A stretch of 64,000 bases of DNA from Pteria penguin. Its lineage: Eukaryota > Mollusca > Bivalvia > Pterioida > Pteriidae. The first letter of the stretch is position 1. Each line of letters starts with the position of its first letter. Both the position numbers and the translations under genes were made by a program. Below, piece after piece: positions 1 through 11,386 of this stretch. Below the pieces are notes generated by a model. It was given only the letters and a program-made list of their open reading frames with translations, did no database searches and was not told the DNA's origin. The stretch covers positions 65,112,381-65,176,380 of the forward strand of contig CM068581.1 of assembly GCA_035048485.1 (NCBI GenBank), written 5' to 3'.

Positions 1-810
1 GTAGAGGCAAAACTTACAAAACAAATTTAAAACATGTAATTGATTTCATAGTGAAGTGCTGCAAAAAGTCTCTAAAATATGCTTAAAATGTTACAAACAG
101 TGTAGGATCAGCTTGGTTCAGGTTTCTAATTCTGTTGACTAAGGGATAAGGGATTTAATGCCTGGCAATTTCCGTATTCTATGAATTTGAGAGAGAGAGC
201 AACTAACTCAGCTGGAGGCAAGATCTCTGTGATAAACATAATTATTATCAATTCACATAATGACACTTTGTTTATTTGGTATATGAACTTGATTTTATGA
301 TCCGTTTATGTTTTGTATGTACATGTATTTCCTGTTCTGTATTTTATTATTTTATGTACTTGTAAAATGACACATTATAAAATATGATTGTTGAACATAT
401 CTGTATTCTTATTGAATTTATCTTGTGTGATATAGATGTATATATTTTTACCATTTGTAAAATGGATGAAGAAGAATTTATACATGCTGACACATTATAT
501 AAGAAACATAATAATTCATCTTTCATCCTTGTCTAGCCTACATTTTAATGAAAGCTGTCCTCATCAATTTTCTACAGCAGACTGTCTCGTTTCTTTTTCT
601 GGATTTCACCATTACACTTAAGAGTTTGGTTACCTCCTGCTTCCATGTCATGATATGACCGAAATATAGTGTATCAATGAAAATGGCATATGAAAACCTC
701 AATTGACCAAACACAGCAATGCAACTAACTACAATGTACATGCTTCTGCATTTTGAAAACATTAGCTCGGCTTTATAGAACAAAATTCATGTTCTATATC
801 ATCTGTAATT
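1..810. other. AT-rich non-coding stretch with a SINE remnant
   Basis: I see no gene here. The reading frames around 436-783 are short, AT-driven and without family resemblance. The piece at about 625-650 (ggttacctcctgcttcc) matches the body of the tRNA-derived SINE at 43376-43530, so a truncated copy of that family lies around 600-660. Confidence 0.4.
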
Positions 811-988
811 GAGTCTTTTTGTTATACAGAGTTATTTCCCATATGAGCAGGTATCTGACGTCGCACCATTGTGACGTCATACAATTTCTATATCATTTCC
901 TTAATTTAACACCAGTCTCCATTGTAGAAGTGGTTTGAATTCAGATACCTGCTCATATGGGAAATAACTCTGTATAACAAAAAGACTC
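811..988. mobile_element. Palindromic MITE with 48-bp perfect arms
   Basis: Positions 811-858 and 941-988 are perfect inverted repeats of 48 bp around an 82-nt spacer. The ends read GAGTCTTTTTGTTATACAG. The spacer side holds TGACGTCG (856-863) and TGACGTCA (872-879), both cAMP-response-element-like. No coding capacity is present. The shape fits a small non-autonomous DNA transposon. I could not settle a target duplication, so the superfamily is unknown. The perfect arms suggest a recent copy or gene conversion between the arms. Confidence 0.75.
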
Positions 989-1299
989 AGTCAGTAATGA
1001 GAAATCAAAAATTGGTACATGTATTGTTATGTTTTATATTTCAACTCTCAATCAGTAAACTGTTTTGGAGTTACTTTTATGGTATGATACATTGTGCATG
1101 TGCATGATTTACATAGGCAGAAAATTAGCTGATATTCACTATATGTATATTTTTGCATGTTGAATTGTTTTCATCAGTGGAGACTAGAATAAGTACAAGT
1201 ATGTTTATCACTCTTTGAGGAAAAATTTGTACAGTGCATTACAAAAGATTCAAATGAACTTGTCGATTACAAAGTGATTTCTTCATTACACCTGCTTTA

Positions 1300-1480
1300 T
1301 ATTCCTTTTGATCGACAGATCTGTAGCATACTTTCATTCTTTTATTTGTCTATCTATCACTTGGCTATAACTTTTGAACTGTAAGTGATAAAAGCTTCAC
1401 ATTTGGTATGCATACAATTACTCCATAGCCAAGACATTTTCATTAGAGACCTTGTGACCTTGACCTATTCATACTTACCT
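1300..1480 (+). repeat. Copy of a dispersed bivalve-type repeat
   Basis: The stretch has the layout 'gatcgacagatct ... ggctataacttttgaact ... ttcacatttggtatg ... gaccttgtgaccttgacct'. The same ordered words recur at 40413-40610 and, more weakly, at 8690-8880, 13020-13510, 17040-17480, 18125-18300 and 55000-55300. It is non-coding. The family's superfamily is unknown to me. The flanks 989-1300 and 1480-2010 show no gene. Confidence 0.5.
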
Positions 1481-2009
1481 ACGTACCTTTGGTATAATTA
1501 TTTAATGTTTCACAATGCATCTTGTTATTGTTGGTTATGAAGCTTATTTATGAATTTGAAAATGTCATGTGGTATTTACATTTGAGGATGCCCACAATAA
1601 AGGAAATAAATGAGACACTGTTGTTATTTAGTTGTAGCATTAGACATGTCCTTAATGACCTTGTGAAATAAGACCTCGAAGCATCCTAAAGCTGTTTAGT
1701 TTACTAATATAGTGACACCATCTGTCCGATGCTTTGTATGGGTATGGTAAAAGTAATGTCATAATATACACACATGGCACACGGTGCCGAAGGAAGCATT
1801 TCAGAAGTGGGGTGGGGGCATACTTTATACAGGTTTGAATGACCAAAGCCCCACAACAAAGTGTGCATTTATCTACAACCCGTCAAAATTTGTATTTCAT
1901 CTAATCTTCAGATTATTTTTAAGGTGGTATTTTAGCTATAAGATTTAGGATGATGATTCATAAATAATGTCTATAAAAATATGAAATACAAACGTAATAA
2001 ATGCCATAC

Positions 2010-2385
2010 CACTGTTGCATTCGCGATACCGTAACTGTTGGTATTCATGGACTCCCGAAATTCAGTGGCGAGACCAGGTGTTCGGGAGGAGTTGAGTGTT
2101 TACCGCTTGGTCAGTCACGTCCACCACGAAAGCCCAGAACTTGCTGAGGACGTGTGGACAAACACCATAGCGAACATTAATGGATCCCGAAAATCCAGTG
2201 GCGAGACTAGTCGCGCAAGAGGAGTAGACGTCCACCGCTCGGTGAACCACGCTCGCCACAAACAAAGTTCATGTGACAGTCAATGTAGAAAGCGTCATAG
2301 TCACACGAGAGTGATAACAATGAGATTCAATTCTTCGGGGAGAATTTTTAACGAGCTCCACGCTGAAGGGGAATAAATGCGACAG
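2010..2385. repeat. GC-richer island with internal direct repeat
   Basis: This island is much richer in G and C than its surroundings. It contains a diverged direct repeat of about 35 bp: 2046-2080 and 2178-2212 share the words 'cccgaaa.tc.agtggcgaga'. A 112-codon frame spans it but resembles no family I know. It may be part of an LTR retrotransposon or another transposon terminus. I would not call it a gene. Confidence 0.3.
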
Positions 2386-2589
2386 TATTGTAGAATACGG
2401 AAGTAATTATGCGTTGCGTAGGTATAAATCTTTAAATAAGTCGAGAAATACATGTCAAATCGCATTTCACTTTCCCTTTCTTTTTATAATACCAATTATA
2501 CATGTATTTCACTTCTCTCTTCTCTTAATAGTACCACAGATATGTACTTTCAGTGAAAGTATTTATGTCTCTGGTAATACAATGTACTA

Positions 2590-3345
2590 AAACAACCTGG
2601 AAGTAGTGGACTCTGCCAAATACCTTGGCGTTACTATCCATAAGAGCCTCCGATGGAATGAACATATTGACACCATCTCAAAGAAAGCCAATTCTACCAG
2701 AGCTTTTATACAGCGCAACCTGCATCACTGCCTAAGGAGCACCAAGGCCATATGCTATACAACACTAGTAAGACCTTTAGTGGAGTATGCATGTACAGTC
2801 TGGGACCCGCACACAGCTCAAAACATCCAGAAGCTGAAAGCGGTGCAGGGGCAATCGGCTCGATTTGTGATGAACATCTACTCACAAACCAGCAGTGTTA
2901 CATCGATGCTGGACACTCTCCAGTTGTCATCTTTGGAGGAAAGACGAGCCAGATACAAGGCAGTAATGATGTACAGAATTGTCCATGAATTAATAACAGT
3001 ACCATCAACAGAGCTACATCCAACAATGTCGTCAGCCAGGGGCCACACATACAGATTCATGGTACCCTATGCAAGGACTTAGTTTTACAAGCATTCCTTC
3101 TTCCCAGATGGTATCAGGATCTGGAACACTTTGCCAGAGTGCAGTGGATAGTACCTCCCTGGACCAATTCAGACAGGACGTTCTGGCTTGTAGACTAATA
3201 TAATGGCACCATCAGCCAGTTTTTAACATTCTTAACCTGCATCTGTACATATTGCACCCTTGTTGTCACACCAAGCATAAGCTATAGTGCGATTATACTC
3301 TGACGAAGAGGACTGCACTGGAATGGAAGAAGAAGAAGATTGCAT
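2590..3345 (+). mobile_element. 5'-truncated LINE, C-terminal part of the reverse transcriptase ORF
   Basis: The frame from 2606 translates to the stretch that follows the RT core in CR1/L2/Jockey-type LINEs. It starts with VDSAKYLGVTIHKSLRW, then a 'LVRPLVEYACTVWDP' motif, then RYKAVMMYRIVHEL. An in-frame TAG at about 3080 ends the open part, but the same frame continues with FYKHSFFPDGIRIWNTLPE, also LINE-like, so this is a decayed copy. The element ends near 3340 in GAA/AGA triplets, typical of the 3' microsatellite tails of some LINEs. The endonuclease and RT catalytic parts are absent, as expected for 5' truncation during target-primed integration. Confidence 0.8.
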
Positions 3346-3799
3346 CACTAATGTGACTATATAATGTGGCCAGATCATAGGGATTTCGTCTCCCTCCCCC
3401 TTTCCCAATGTAATACCAATAACATGACCAAGTCATTGGGATATCGCCTCTTGCTTCTTCTATAATACCAAGAATTGTGCCTGAACATGACTAACGCATG
3501 TTATTATCTATTCCAATGATGTAACCAGAACTGTCCTTTTTTGAATCCCCTCCCTTTCCCTACGATATAGTTATTTGAAAGTAATCTATGTCTCAGAGTC
3601 TGTGTATTCTTGAGACTATTCTCGCATCACCGAATTCACTTTATTCATTGAAATCCTCGAACTCTGTATATATAATTCTTGGATTCGCAACTCAGTCCCC
3701 AGTTTTGTTGTTGTAGAACACCCTTTCTTTCGAACTTTAGTCCTATTATGTTCAATAATATCACAAAGAAATAAAAATAAACAAGTTTTTGTTCCCTTA

Positions 3800-5860
3800 G
3801 TATCACTTATTGATACTAAGTACAGATGTGGAATAATCAATGACAATGGTTGAAGATTAGTCAACTTCTGTGAGGATAACAACCTGGTTATTGGAGGCTC
3901 CATCTTCCAACACAAAGATAGTGGTGGATTTAGAGGGGGGCCCGGGGCCCCTTTTGGTCACATATTTACTAGTAAAAATCCAGATTTTGCACCAAAAATG
4001 GCGGAGAAGTTTGGCTAATACCCATTTGGGCCCCCTTTTCGGAAATCCTGGATCCGCCACTGAAAGAGATCCACAAACTGACATGGACATTACCTGACGG
4101 ACAGACAAGTAATCACATAGATCATGTCATGATAAACAGGAGATGGAGAGGTACAATGCAAGATGCCAGAGTCCTAAGGGGAGCTGATGTTGGGAGTGAC
4201 CATTTTCTCATTTTGGTCAAACTGAAGATCAAGCTGAAGAAAGCTGTGCAAAGAGAGAAACGTGCAGCGGTACTCGATGTTAAGAAGCTGAAAGACCCAG
4301 ATACAAAAAAGGCGTTTCAGATAGAAGTCAAGAACAGGTTTGAAGTATTACAAGATCAACCACAACTCGGTCTAGATTATTTCAACAGGGTGATGAGGGA
4401 AGCAGGAAAGAAAACATTAGGGTTCCGTCATAGAGGGAAGAAGGAATGGATATCAGCTAAGACCTGGGGCCTGATTGGAATGAGGAAGAGCAAACTTCTG
4501 TCGACGAAGTCACCAAGGCTGGTAGAAAACTTGAAAAGAACATACTCTCAGCAGGACAAAGAGGTTAAGAAAAGTGCTAGGAAGGACAAAAAGGACTACA
4601 TCGAAAAGTTGGCATCAGATGCAGAGGAAGCTGCTGGTAGACAGGATATGAACACCGTATATTAGATCACAAAATCTCTGAGTGGAGGATATAGGAATTC
4701 AGAAACGCCTGTTAGGAAAGCAGATGGATCACTAACAAGGTGTATTGAAGATGAGTTGGTATACTGGAAGGAACACTTTGAAAGAGTGCTTAATAGAGAG
4801 GACCCATCTATAGAAGCTGAGATATTTCCTAGGGAAACAACACTTGATATAGAGACAATTATACCAACCCTTGAAGAGGTAAAAAGCCATCAAGACCCTG
4901 AAAATGGAAAAGCTCCTGGATGTGACCAAATACATGCAGAGATGCTTAAGGCAGAAGAAGTGATAACACCATGATTGCTAGCAGAGATCCTGCAAGACAT
5001 CTGGGAGACAGAGGTTGCTCCAAACCAATGGAAGACTGGCCTCATTGTTAAGCTGCCTTAGAAAAGAGATTTGAAGGATACAAACAACTGGAGAGGAATC
5101 ATGCTGCTGTCCCTCACAAGTAAGGTCCTCTGTAGAATCATCCTGAACAGAATGTCAGCTGCGGTGGACCCACTTCTACGCAAGGAACAGGCTGATTTTC
5201 GCAAAGGAAGATCATGTGCTGACCAAATCTTCACATTAAGACAAGTTCTAGAACAGAGCAATGAATGGAACGCCACAGTTTATGCCAACTTCATAGATTT
5301 TGCAAAGGCATTTGACAGTATCAATCGACCTGCATTGTGGAAGATTCTCACACGCTACGGAATACCAGACAAGATCATCTCAATCATCAAGATGCTATAC
5401 CAGGACTTCCATGCTAGAGTAATATGTGGTGCTAACCTTACAGACAGCTTCTTCCTACAGACTGGCGTGAGACAGGGATGTTTGTTATCACCCCTGCTAC
5501 ATGTATTTGTTATATGCATTGACTGGGTGATGAGGAAGACAACCGTAAGTGCAAGCAGAGGATTGTTATGGACCTTTAAAGAGTCACTAGAAGATCTTGA
5601 CTTCGCAGATGATACCGCTCTCCTGGCCCATCGTTTTCAACATATCCAGGATAAAACATCAGACCTAGTCAAATACGGTAGCCGGATCGGCCTCAACATC
5701 AACTTCCAAAACCAAAATCAATGATCTTCATGAGTAACATCATTGGAGTCCCTCTATATGGTGCAAAATCGTAGAAAATCACCAAAGGCATTATCCACAA
5801 GCTGGACATTTTCCAGACCAAATGCCTCAGAAGCACTTTTTGAATGTAGTACATTCTGCT
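3800..5860 (+). mobile_element. RTE-like LINE fragment: endonuclease C-terminus plus reverse transcriptase, decayed
   Basis: The region encodes the end of an AP-type endonuclease, with 'NNLVIGGSIFQHK' before and 'HKLTWTLPDGQTSNHID' plus 'GSDHFLIL' after a small inserted element at 3919-4062. A linker follows, then a reverse transcriptase at 5071-5724 with NWRGIMLLS, FIDFAKAFDS (catalytic D), GVRQGCLLSPLL and the FADD box (DLDFADDTALL). The coding frame is broken by several stops and shifts (near 4663, 4972, 5060, 5722). The order and wording (HKLTW...NHIDHV, NWRGI, VRQGC) suit the RTE clade. The last recognisable piece, 'HKLDIFQTKCLRS', lies near 5797-5835. The copy is dead: 5'-truncated and mutated. 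Confidence 0.85.
3919..4062. mobile_element. 144-bp TIR element (CAGTGGCGG family) inserted in the LINE, 5-bp TSD
   Basis: The ends are TAGTGGTGGATTTAG and, on the other strand, CAGTGGCGGATCCAG. They are flanked by AAAGA at 3914-3918 and again at 4063-4067. Removing the element and one AAAGA restores the LINE endonuclease frame across the junction. That confirms the limits and makes the element younger than the LINE copy. A second member lies at 43693-43859. The 5-bp duplication and the C-A-G-T-G start are compatible with a hAT subgroup, but there is no transposase to prove it. Confidence 0.85.
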
Positions 5861-6004
5861 AGACTACATTGTGTTCATGCTTTGTCGAAGTGGACATCGC
5901 ATGTTTCAGGGACCTCTCTGTACACGTATGACTGGAAAATATTTTTGGTTTACATCACAGAAGCGGCGCCACATTGCGAATGAAAATAATACCGAAGACT
6001 GTAA

Positions 6005-6020
6005 ATATCCCGTGGAGATA

Positions 6021-6051
<31 letters not shown>

Positions 6052-6064
6052 CAAAGAGAAAAAA
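6005..6064. repeat. Purine microsatellite (GAAA/GA)n
   Basis: An AAAG-rich run passes into about nine GA dinucleotides. It lies about 160 bp upstream of the IST1 start codon and may fall in its promoter or 5' untranslated region. Confidence 0.8.
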
Positions 6065-6219
6065 ACTCATATATATCGAGCTCGATGTTCCAAAAAATGT
6101 TTTGATGAAAGTGACGTCATTTGTCAACAAAGTCAGAGTCTTATGATATTTCCTCAGTTGTAGGTATTTACAAACCAAACATATTCATTGAGTAGTACCC
6201 TGAACTAATAACAATAATC

Positions 6220-9200
6220 ATGTTCAGCAGCGGTCCAAATTACAACAAATTAAAGACAAATCTTCGGTTGGTCATCAACCGCTTGAAGCTTCTAGAGAAA
6301 AAGAAAACGGAGATCGCCAACAAATCTAGGAAGGAGATAGCAGATTACATTTCTGGAGGTAAAGAGGACAGGGCACGGATACGAGTGGAGCACATTATCC
6401 GGGAAGACTACTTGGTAGAAGCCATGGAACTCCTGGAAATGTACTGTGACCTGTTACTCGCTCGATTTGGTCTAATTCAAACACAAAAGTGAGTATCTCG
6501 GTATAGCTTTAATGAATGACCAAAACCCCAAAACCATGCATTATTAACATGTACATGACTGTGTTGCCACTGCTATTCTATAATAAATGAGTTATACTTT
6601 GATTCTCAAAGTTGGGCAATCAGATAATTGATGACGGACTTTCAGAACATTTGGGGTAAAGTTATCACACTTTATCATAACCAATGACATAAGGAGCAGT
6701 GCACATCACTGGAGAAGTTTCAGTAAAAAGGAATGATTAAAATGTTTTGTCATTTTCCAAGAAGTTAATATTGAATATGTGTTTTACACATTTCCAGTCA
6801 TATTTTATGATTAAAACCCTGTAGAGTTGATACATAAGAACTTAAGCTAAAAAGCTTATGTTAAACTTAGTGTTGTATTGTCACTTATTATAAAATTTAT
6901 AAGTATTAAGTTTATTAAACCCAAAGTTTAACTTAAAGCCTTCTAACCAGGTAAATAACCGTTACAAAGGCTGATATACTGGAAGATACTGATGTCACAC
7001 TGACTTCAAGAATATATAGCTAAACGGCCTTAATTTGTGGATCCAATATATAATCTGAATGAAGTTAATACATTGTGACATCCAGATATTGGCATTCTTG
7101 GGCTGGTTGTTTGAAAATTTAAACACTGGTTAAGCTAACCAGTGGTTAAATTTCATCTAACTATATCTTTGAAACGAGAAGACTTTAAGTGATAGTCTGT
7201 GTACTGATTTATAGTAGATGATACAAGTTTTGTAAAGTTATTCAGATTTTTATACAGAAATCCTATAAATCAAATTTATTGTCTCTCAAACAGTAACCAC
7301 TGGTTGCCTTAACCAGTATTTAAAGTTCCGAACAAATGGCTCCAGGTTGATAGAAATAAGAACAGTAGTTACTGCTTGTGATGTTTGTTTTATTGATTTT
7401 AGATGAAATCTTAGAAAACTTATTGCTTTTCTTCAATTCTACATTATAAAAAAAATGAAAAGATTATATAATTTTAGTAGATAAATATGAATAATCTGGC
7501 AAACAGTCCTTCTTTTGATACATGTACATACATACATACAATCTAGATTTGAAGCTTAATACATGTACCACTGAAAAGTTAAAAGCCAAGGTACATGTAA
7601 CCTAAGCTCTTAAGTAAAACCAATGCTTTTTGCATGCAGTTCCGTGGTAATTTTTCCAACCAATAGCTTCTCATCTCTCACAGGTTTGAACTCCCATTGA
7701 AACAATTAATACTTCCAGTTTCTTTGTTGAATCAATGAATGTCAGTGGTTTCCATTGACTTTAGTAGTATAACCATATAGGTGATTAGGTCAAATATAAT
7801 ACATGTAAATGATGTATTCTGATGTAATGATAAGCAAACAACAAACCAAAAAATGCTTTTGAAAAGGGTTGTACAATGTAACTAAAATTAAAGAATTCTT
7901 ATTACGGTAATAAAGTAATATTCATTTTCCAAATTTGTGATGCACGATTCCCAAAAATAGAATTCACATTCTTGTCAGGTCTTTTCTACCGTAAGATCTA
8001 TCGTTATGTGGGTACAATTGAAATGTACATGTATGTCATTTGTTAATTTTGAACCGTTTCTTGCTTAGGGAATTGGATTCAGGTTTGGAGGAAGCCATTG
8101 CCAGTCTGATATGGGCCACACCTCGACTTCAAGCTGATGTCCAAGAATTCAAACACATAGCAGATCAATTTTCATCTAAGTACGGCAAGGAATTTGCACA
8201 GGCTTGTAGAACTAATGAGCTGAACAATGTTAATGAAAAAGTAATGCATAAACTGGGAGTGCAAGCTCCACCTAAGATCTTGATTGAGCAATACATGATA
8301 GAGATAGCAAAGACATATAATGTGCCATTTGAACCAGATCAATCTGTCATGGCAAAAGATGAAATATTTGCCTCTGAAAATATGTTGATTGACTTAGGAG
8401 ATAAGAAGCCAGGAGGAAGCAGTGGGGGTTCAGGAGGAGGTGGCATCCTTCAGCCATCATATGGTGGAGCTTCAGCCTCTTCTAATTACCCTCCTCCTCA
8501 GTCAGCTTATCCACCTCCTCCTCCACAGATTGGATATCCTCCTGCTTATCCTCCACCTCAGGTAACTATGTCATGTTTACTATGAAATACCTTCCATTTC
8601 ACAATCACAGAATAACAGAACAAGGTTATTCTGTTAAGAAGCATTTTACTAAAGAGATGAGACCATGTGTCCCGACTAAACTTGTTTTTATGGCCCTGCA
8701 TCGATACATAGGTTGCATATTGTTTTTGCCCAGTCTGTTTGTTTGTCAGCCTTAACCTTCGCCATACATGTAGATTCATAGAGATTTCATACAATGTATT
8801 TAGCATGCATATTTCACTAATAAAGCCCTATCAAATTACCCCATGATATTAATCTTGTGACCTTGACTGTGACCTTTCACCTCCATTTCAAAATTTTTTC
8901 CAAATGTAGTTGTTTTTATGTATGTATTCATAATAAAGATAATCCACAAAGGCTTATGTAATTTGTAATTTTCTGTGCTAACTTAAAATCCTATATGGTC
9001 ATCTAGATCAGACTGACTTCAGTCAAGATTTTCTGATAAATAGCCGCATCAAATGATACATGTTCAACTGAAAACAGTTTTTTCAAGTATAATAAATGAT
9101 GAATCAACATCTTAATTATCATGCTTGTCTTTCATCATTGGTGTCTTTCATAGCCTTTTCATATCATTTGCATTTAATCCATTATTCATTATCATGTAAC

Positions 9201-9676
9201 TTAATTCTAAATATTTTCTGAAAACAATTGTATCATTTAATGACCAATTCAAAAAAATGTTTCAAAGAACTTGATTATCATTCCCAGTAGTAATACATGT
9301 ACTAGATGATTATGTACCAATAATTGCTATTTCATGAAAATAACCAATCATGTCTTTGCAGGGTGACAGTAAGATCCCTCCTCCCTTACCCAATGCCCCT
9401 CCTTCAGGTGGCATCGGAGCAGGAGGCTTTGTAGACCCAGCATACCCAAAGCCACCCTCCGAGTCTTATGATGATTGGTTAGGACAGGATCCGAAGAAAC
9501 AGAACCCTGGCACTGCACCAGCTGCAGGTTTTACTAACCTACCCGATTTGCCAGCTGTACCCACCAACACACTTCCTGACCCCAACACTTCAGTCGGTGG
9601 AGAATCAGCAGGTGGTAATGATGTTGATTTTGATGACTTAACACGAAGATTTGAACAATTAAAGAAGAAAAAGTGA
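6220..9676 (+). CDS. IST1: IST1 homologue, ESCRT-III associated factor (3 exons)
   Basis: IST1 binds ESCRT-III and VPS4 and takes part in cytokinesis, endosomal sorting and tubule scission in the cytoplasm. Coding exons are 6220-6488, 8069-8561 and 9362-9676. Donors are gtgagt and gtaact, acceptors ttgcttag and tttgcag, and phases join without gaps to give 358 aa, close to the vertebrate length (about 365). Residues 1 to about 190 form the helical IST1 domain (FSSGPNYNKLKTNLRL, then RFGLIQTQKELDSGLEEAI across the first junction, then APPKILIEQYMIEIAK). A Gly/Pro/Tyr-rich linker follows. The C-terminus carries the MIT-interacting motif around 342-358 (VDFDDLTRRFEQLKKKK), which recruits VPS4, spastin and related MIT proteins. 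The ATG at 6220 matches the family start. Introns of 1.6 and 0.8 kb hold no other gene. No defect seen. Confidence 0.95.
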
Positions 9677-10640
9677 AAAGTGCAATTTGTGATGTGGTCT
9701 ATTTTTCTTTGTTATTGCATAGCGTGCATGATTCTGTACTAAATGTTGTTATTTCTGATCTATGAAAAAGTCTGATAGCAAACACTGAATTTGTTTAGCG
9801 TCAATATGTGTAGACTTCATAATTTTGTTGATGTATTCATACAGAGAAGTACTGGGATTAATCTTCATAATCATATCCATATACCATTGCCATATGAATA
9901 TAAAATCTTCTTGTTGATGTTAAAATAATACAATTCTACACACTTATGTACTGGCATGTATATAAAGTATCTTCTGTGATTGTTAGTGACTTTGTAAAAT
10001 ATGTGGATTTTTGAAGAAGTTATGTTCTTAGGATAAATGGAGAAAAACAGTGATATCTAAGTGCTCATTTAAGTACATTTACAAATACAAATGTACCAAT
10101 AAAAGTGTTGTAAAGTTTTACAGTTTTAAGTGCAAAATATCCTAGTTAATGTTTTGATGCAAATGAGAGGAGTTCTGGTTATACCTTCCTTTGATTGAAA
10201 CTAATAAGTTTAGTTAGTAATACATGAAAATTAAGTCTCATTATTTATCTTCCCCCTTCCTTTTATTCTAATTTTACAAATATGTATTTTAATCCAATAT
10301 TTTGGAAGGTCAGGAATTCTCTATATATTTGTGAGAACACAGAAAGTGACAGAGAACAATGAATCCATCTGTTGCATGTGAAGATCTATGCTTTAGAAAA
10401 AAATAATTAAAAAAACATTAATGATTCATGGAACCAAAATTGGAGCAACTTCACTCTATACAGGGACCTTTAAATATCATAACTAAGACATTTGTAGTTT
10501 TTCTTGTAAATAATAACAAGATTATGTTTATTTTTTGTAAGAAATCAAGCAGAAAAATGTTGGTTCAATGGTCACACCTAGGTTATATAGGGTCACACTT
10601 TGTTTTAATAAATTGTACATCAATATAAAATGAATAAATA
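9677..10640 (+). other. IST1 3' untranslated region with candidate polyadenylation signals
   Basis: The AT-rich stretch after the IST1 stop holds AATAAA at 10098-10103 and further candidates near 10608 and 10632. I see no coding sequence. The convergent ABCB7-like gene ends at 11387, so the two genes lie tail to tail with about 0.7-1.3 kb between their ends. Confidence 0.5.
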
Positions 10641-11386
10641 ATTCTTACAGTTGTAACTTGTGAGATTTCTTCCACAATAATCTACATGTGTATGAATATT
10701 CAGCCAGAGTGGAAAGCACAATGACATTCAACGTTGCTCAGTACCTCTGTTGTACAACCAGACAAACTCAATACAAAACCAAACACTAACACATTTTGCC
10801 TAAGAAAACTTTCCCATCCCATAACCTTCAATACATGTCAAACAGGTGTTGTGTCACAGTGTATCACAATTTCAGAATAATGTTTGAGAAGAAGTTTTAA
10901 GATTTTTCAGTGTACAGCCTACAATATGTGTTAAAATTCTGCCTCTTGAGGAAGGCCAAATGTCTTTTCTTAAACTTGATACTACTTGTAACAAGCCAGC
11001 TGCCTACTAATCATGAAATATTGTGACTAGTTCTTGAAAAGACTGACACTTTCCCAAGAGACACATTTGTTAACTCCTCTAAGGCAAGGTAAAATATTGC
11101 AGCAAAGTCTACTAGATAAACTTTATCATTCATGTAATAAGGTAGAGCTGCTGTATGTAAGATATTAACTTAAGATGACATCATGTATAATAGACGAGTC
11201 ATTTATAAATACTTTTAGCAGTGATGTACATGTATATACCAATTTTAGTATTTCTTGACCTATTTTTAAAACAAGTTCTGTATGGTATTGTTCCTGGTGT
11301 TATCGTATTTTTCTACATTTTGGACATTTTTCTGGATAATCATAATAAATATTCTAAGTAACCTAAAACTAATTTTTAAACTTTTG

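Noticed and set aside
2752..2988. Second plus-strand frame in the first LINE
   Set aside because: Overlaps the real RT frame (2606-3082) in another register.
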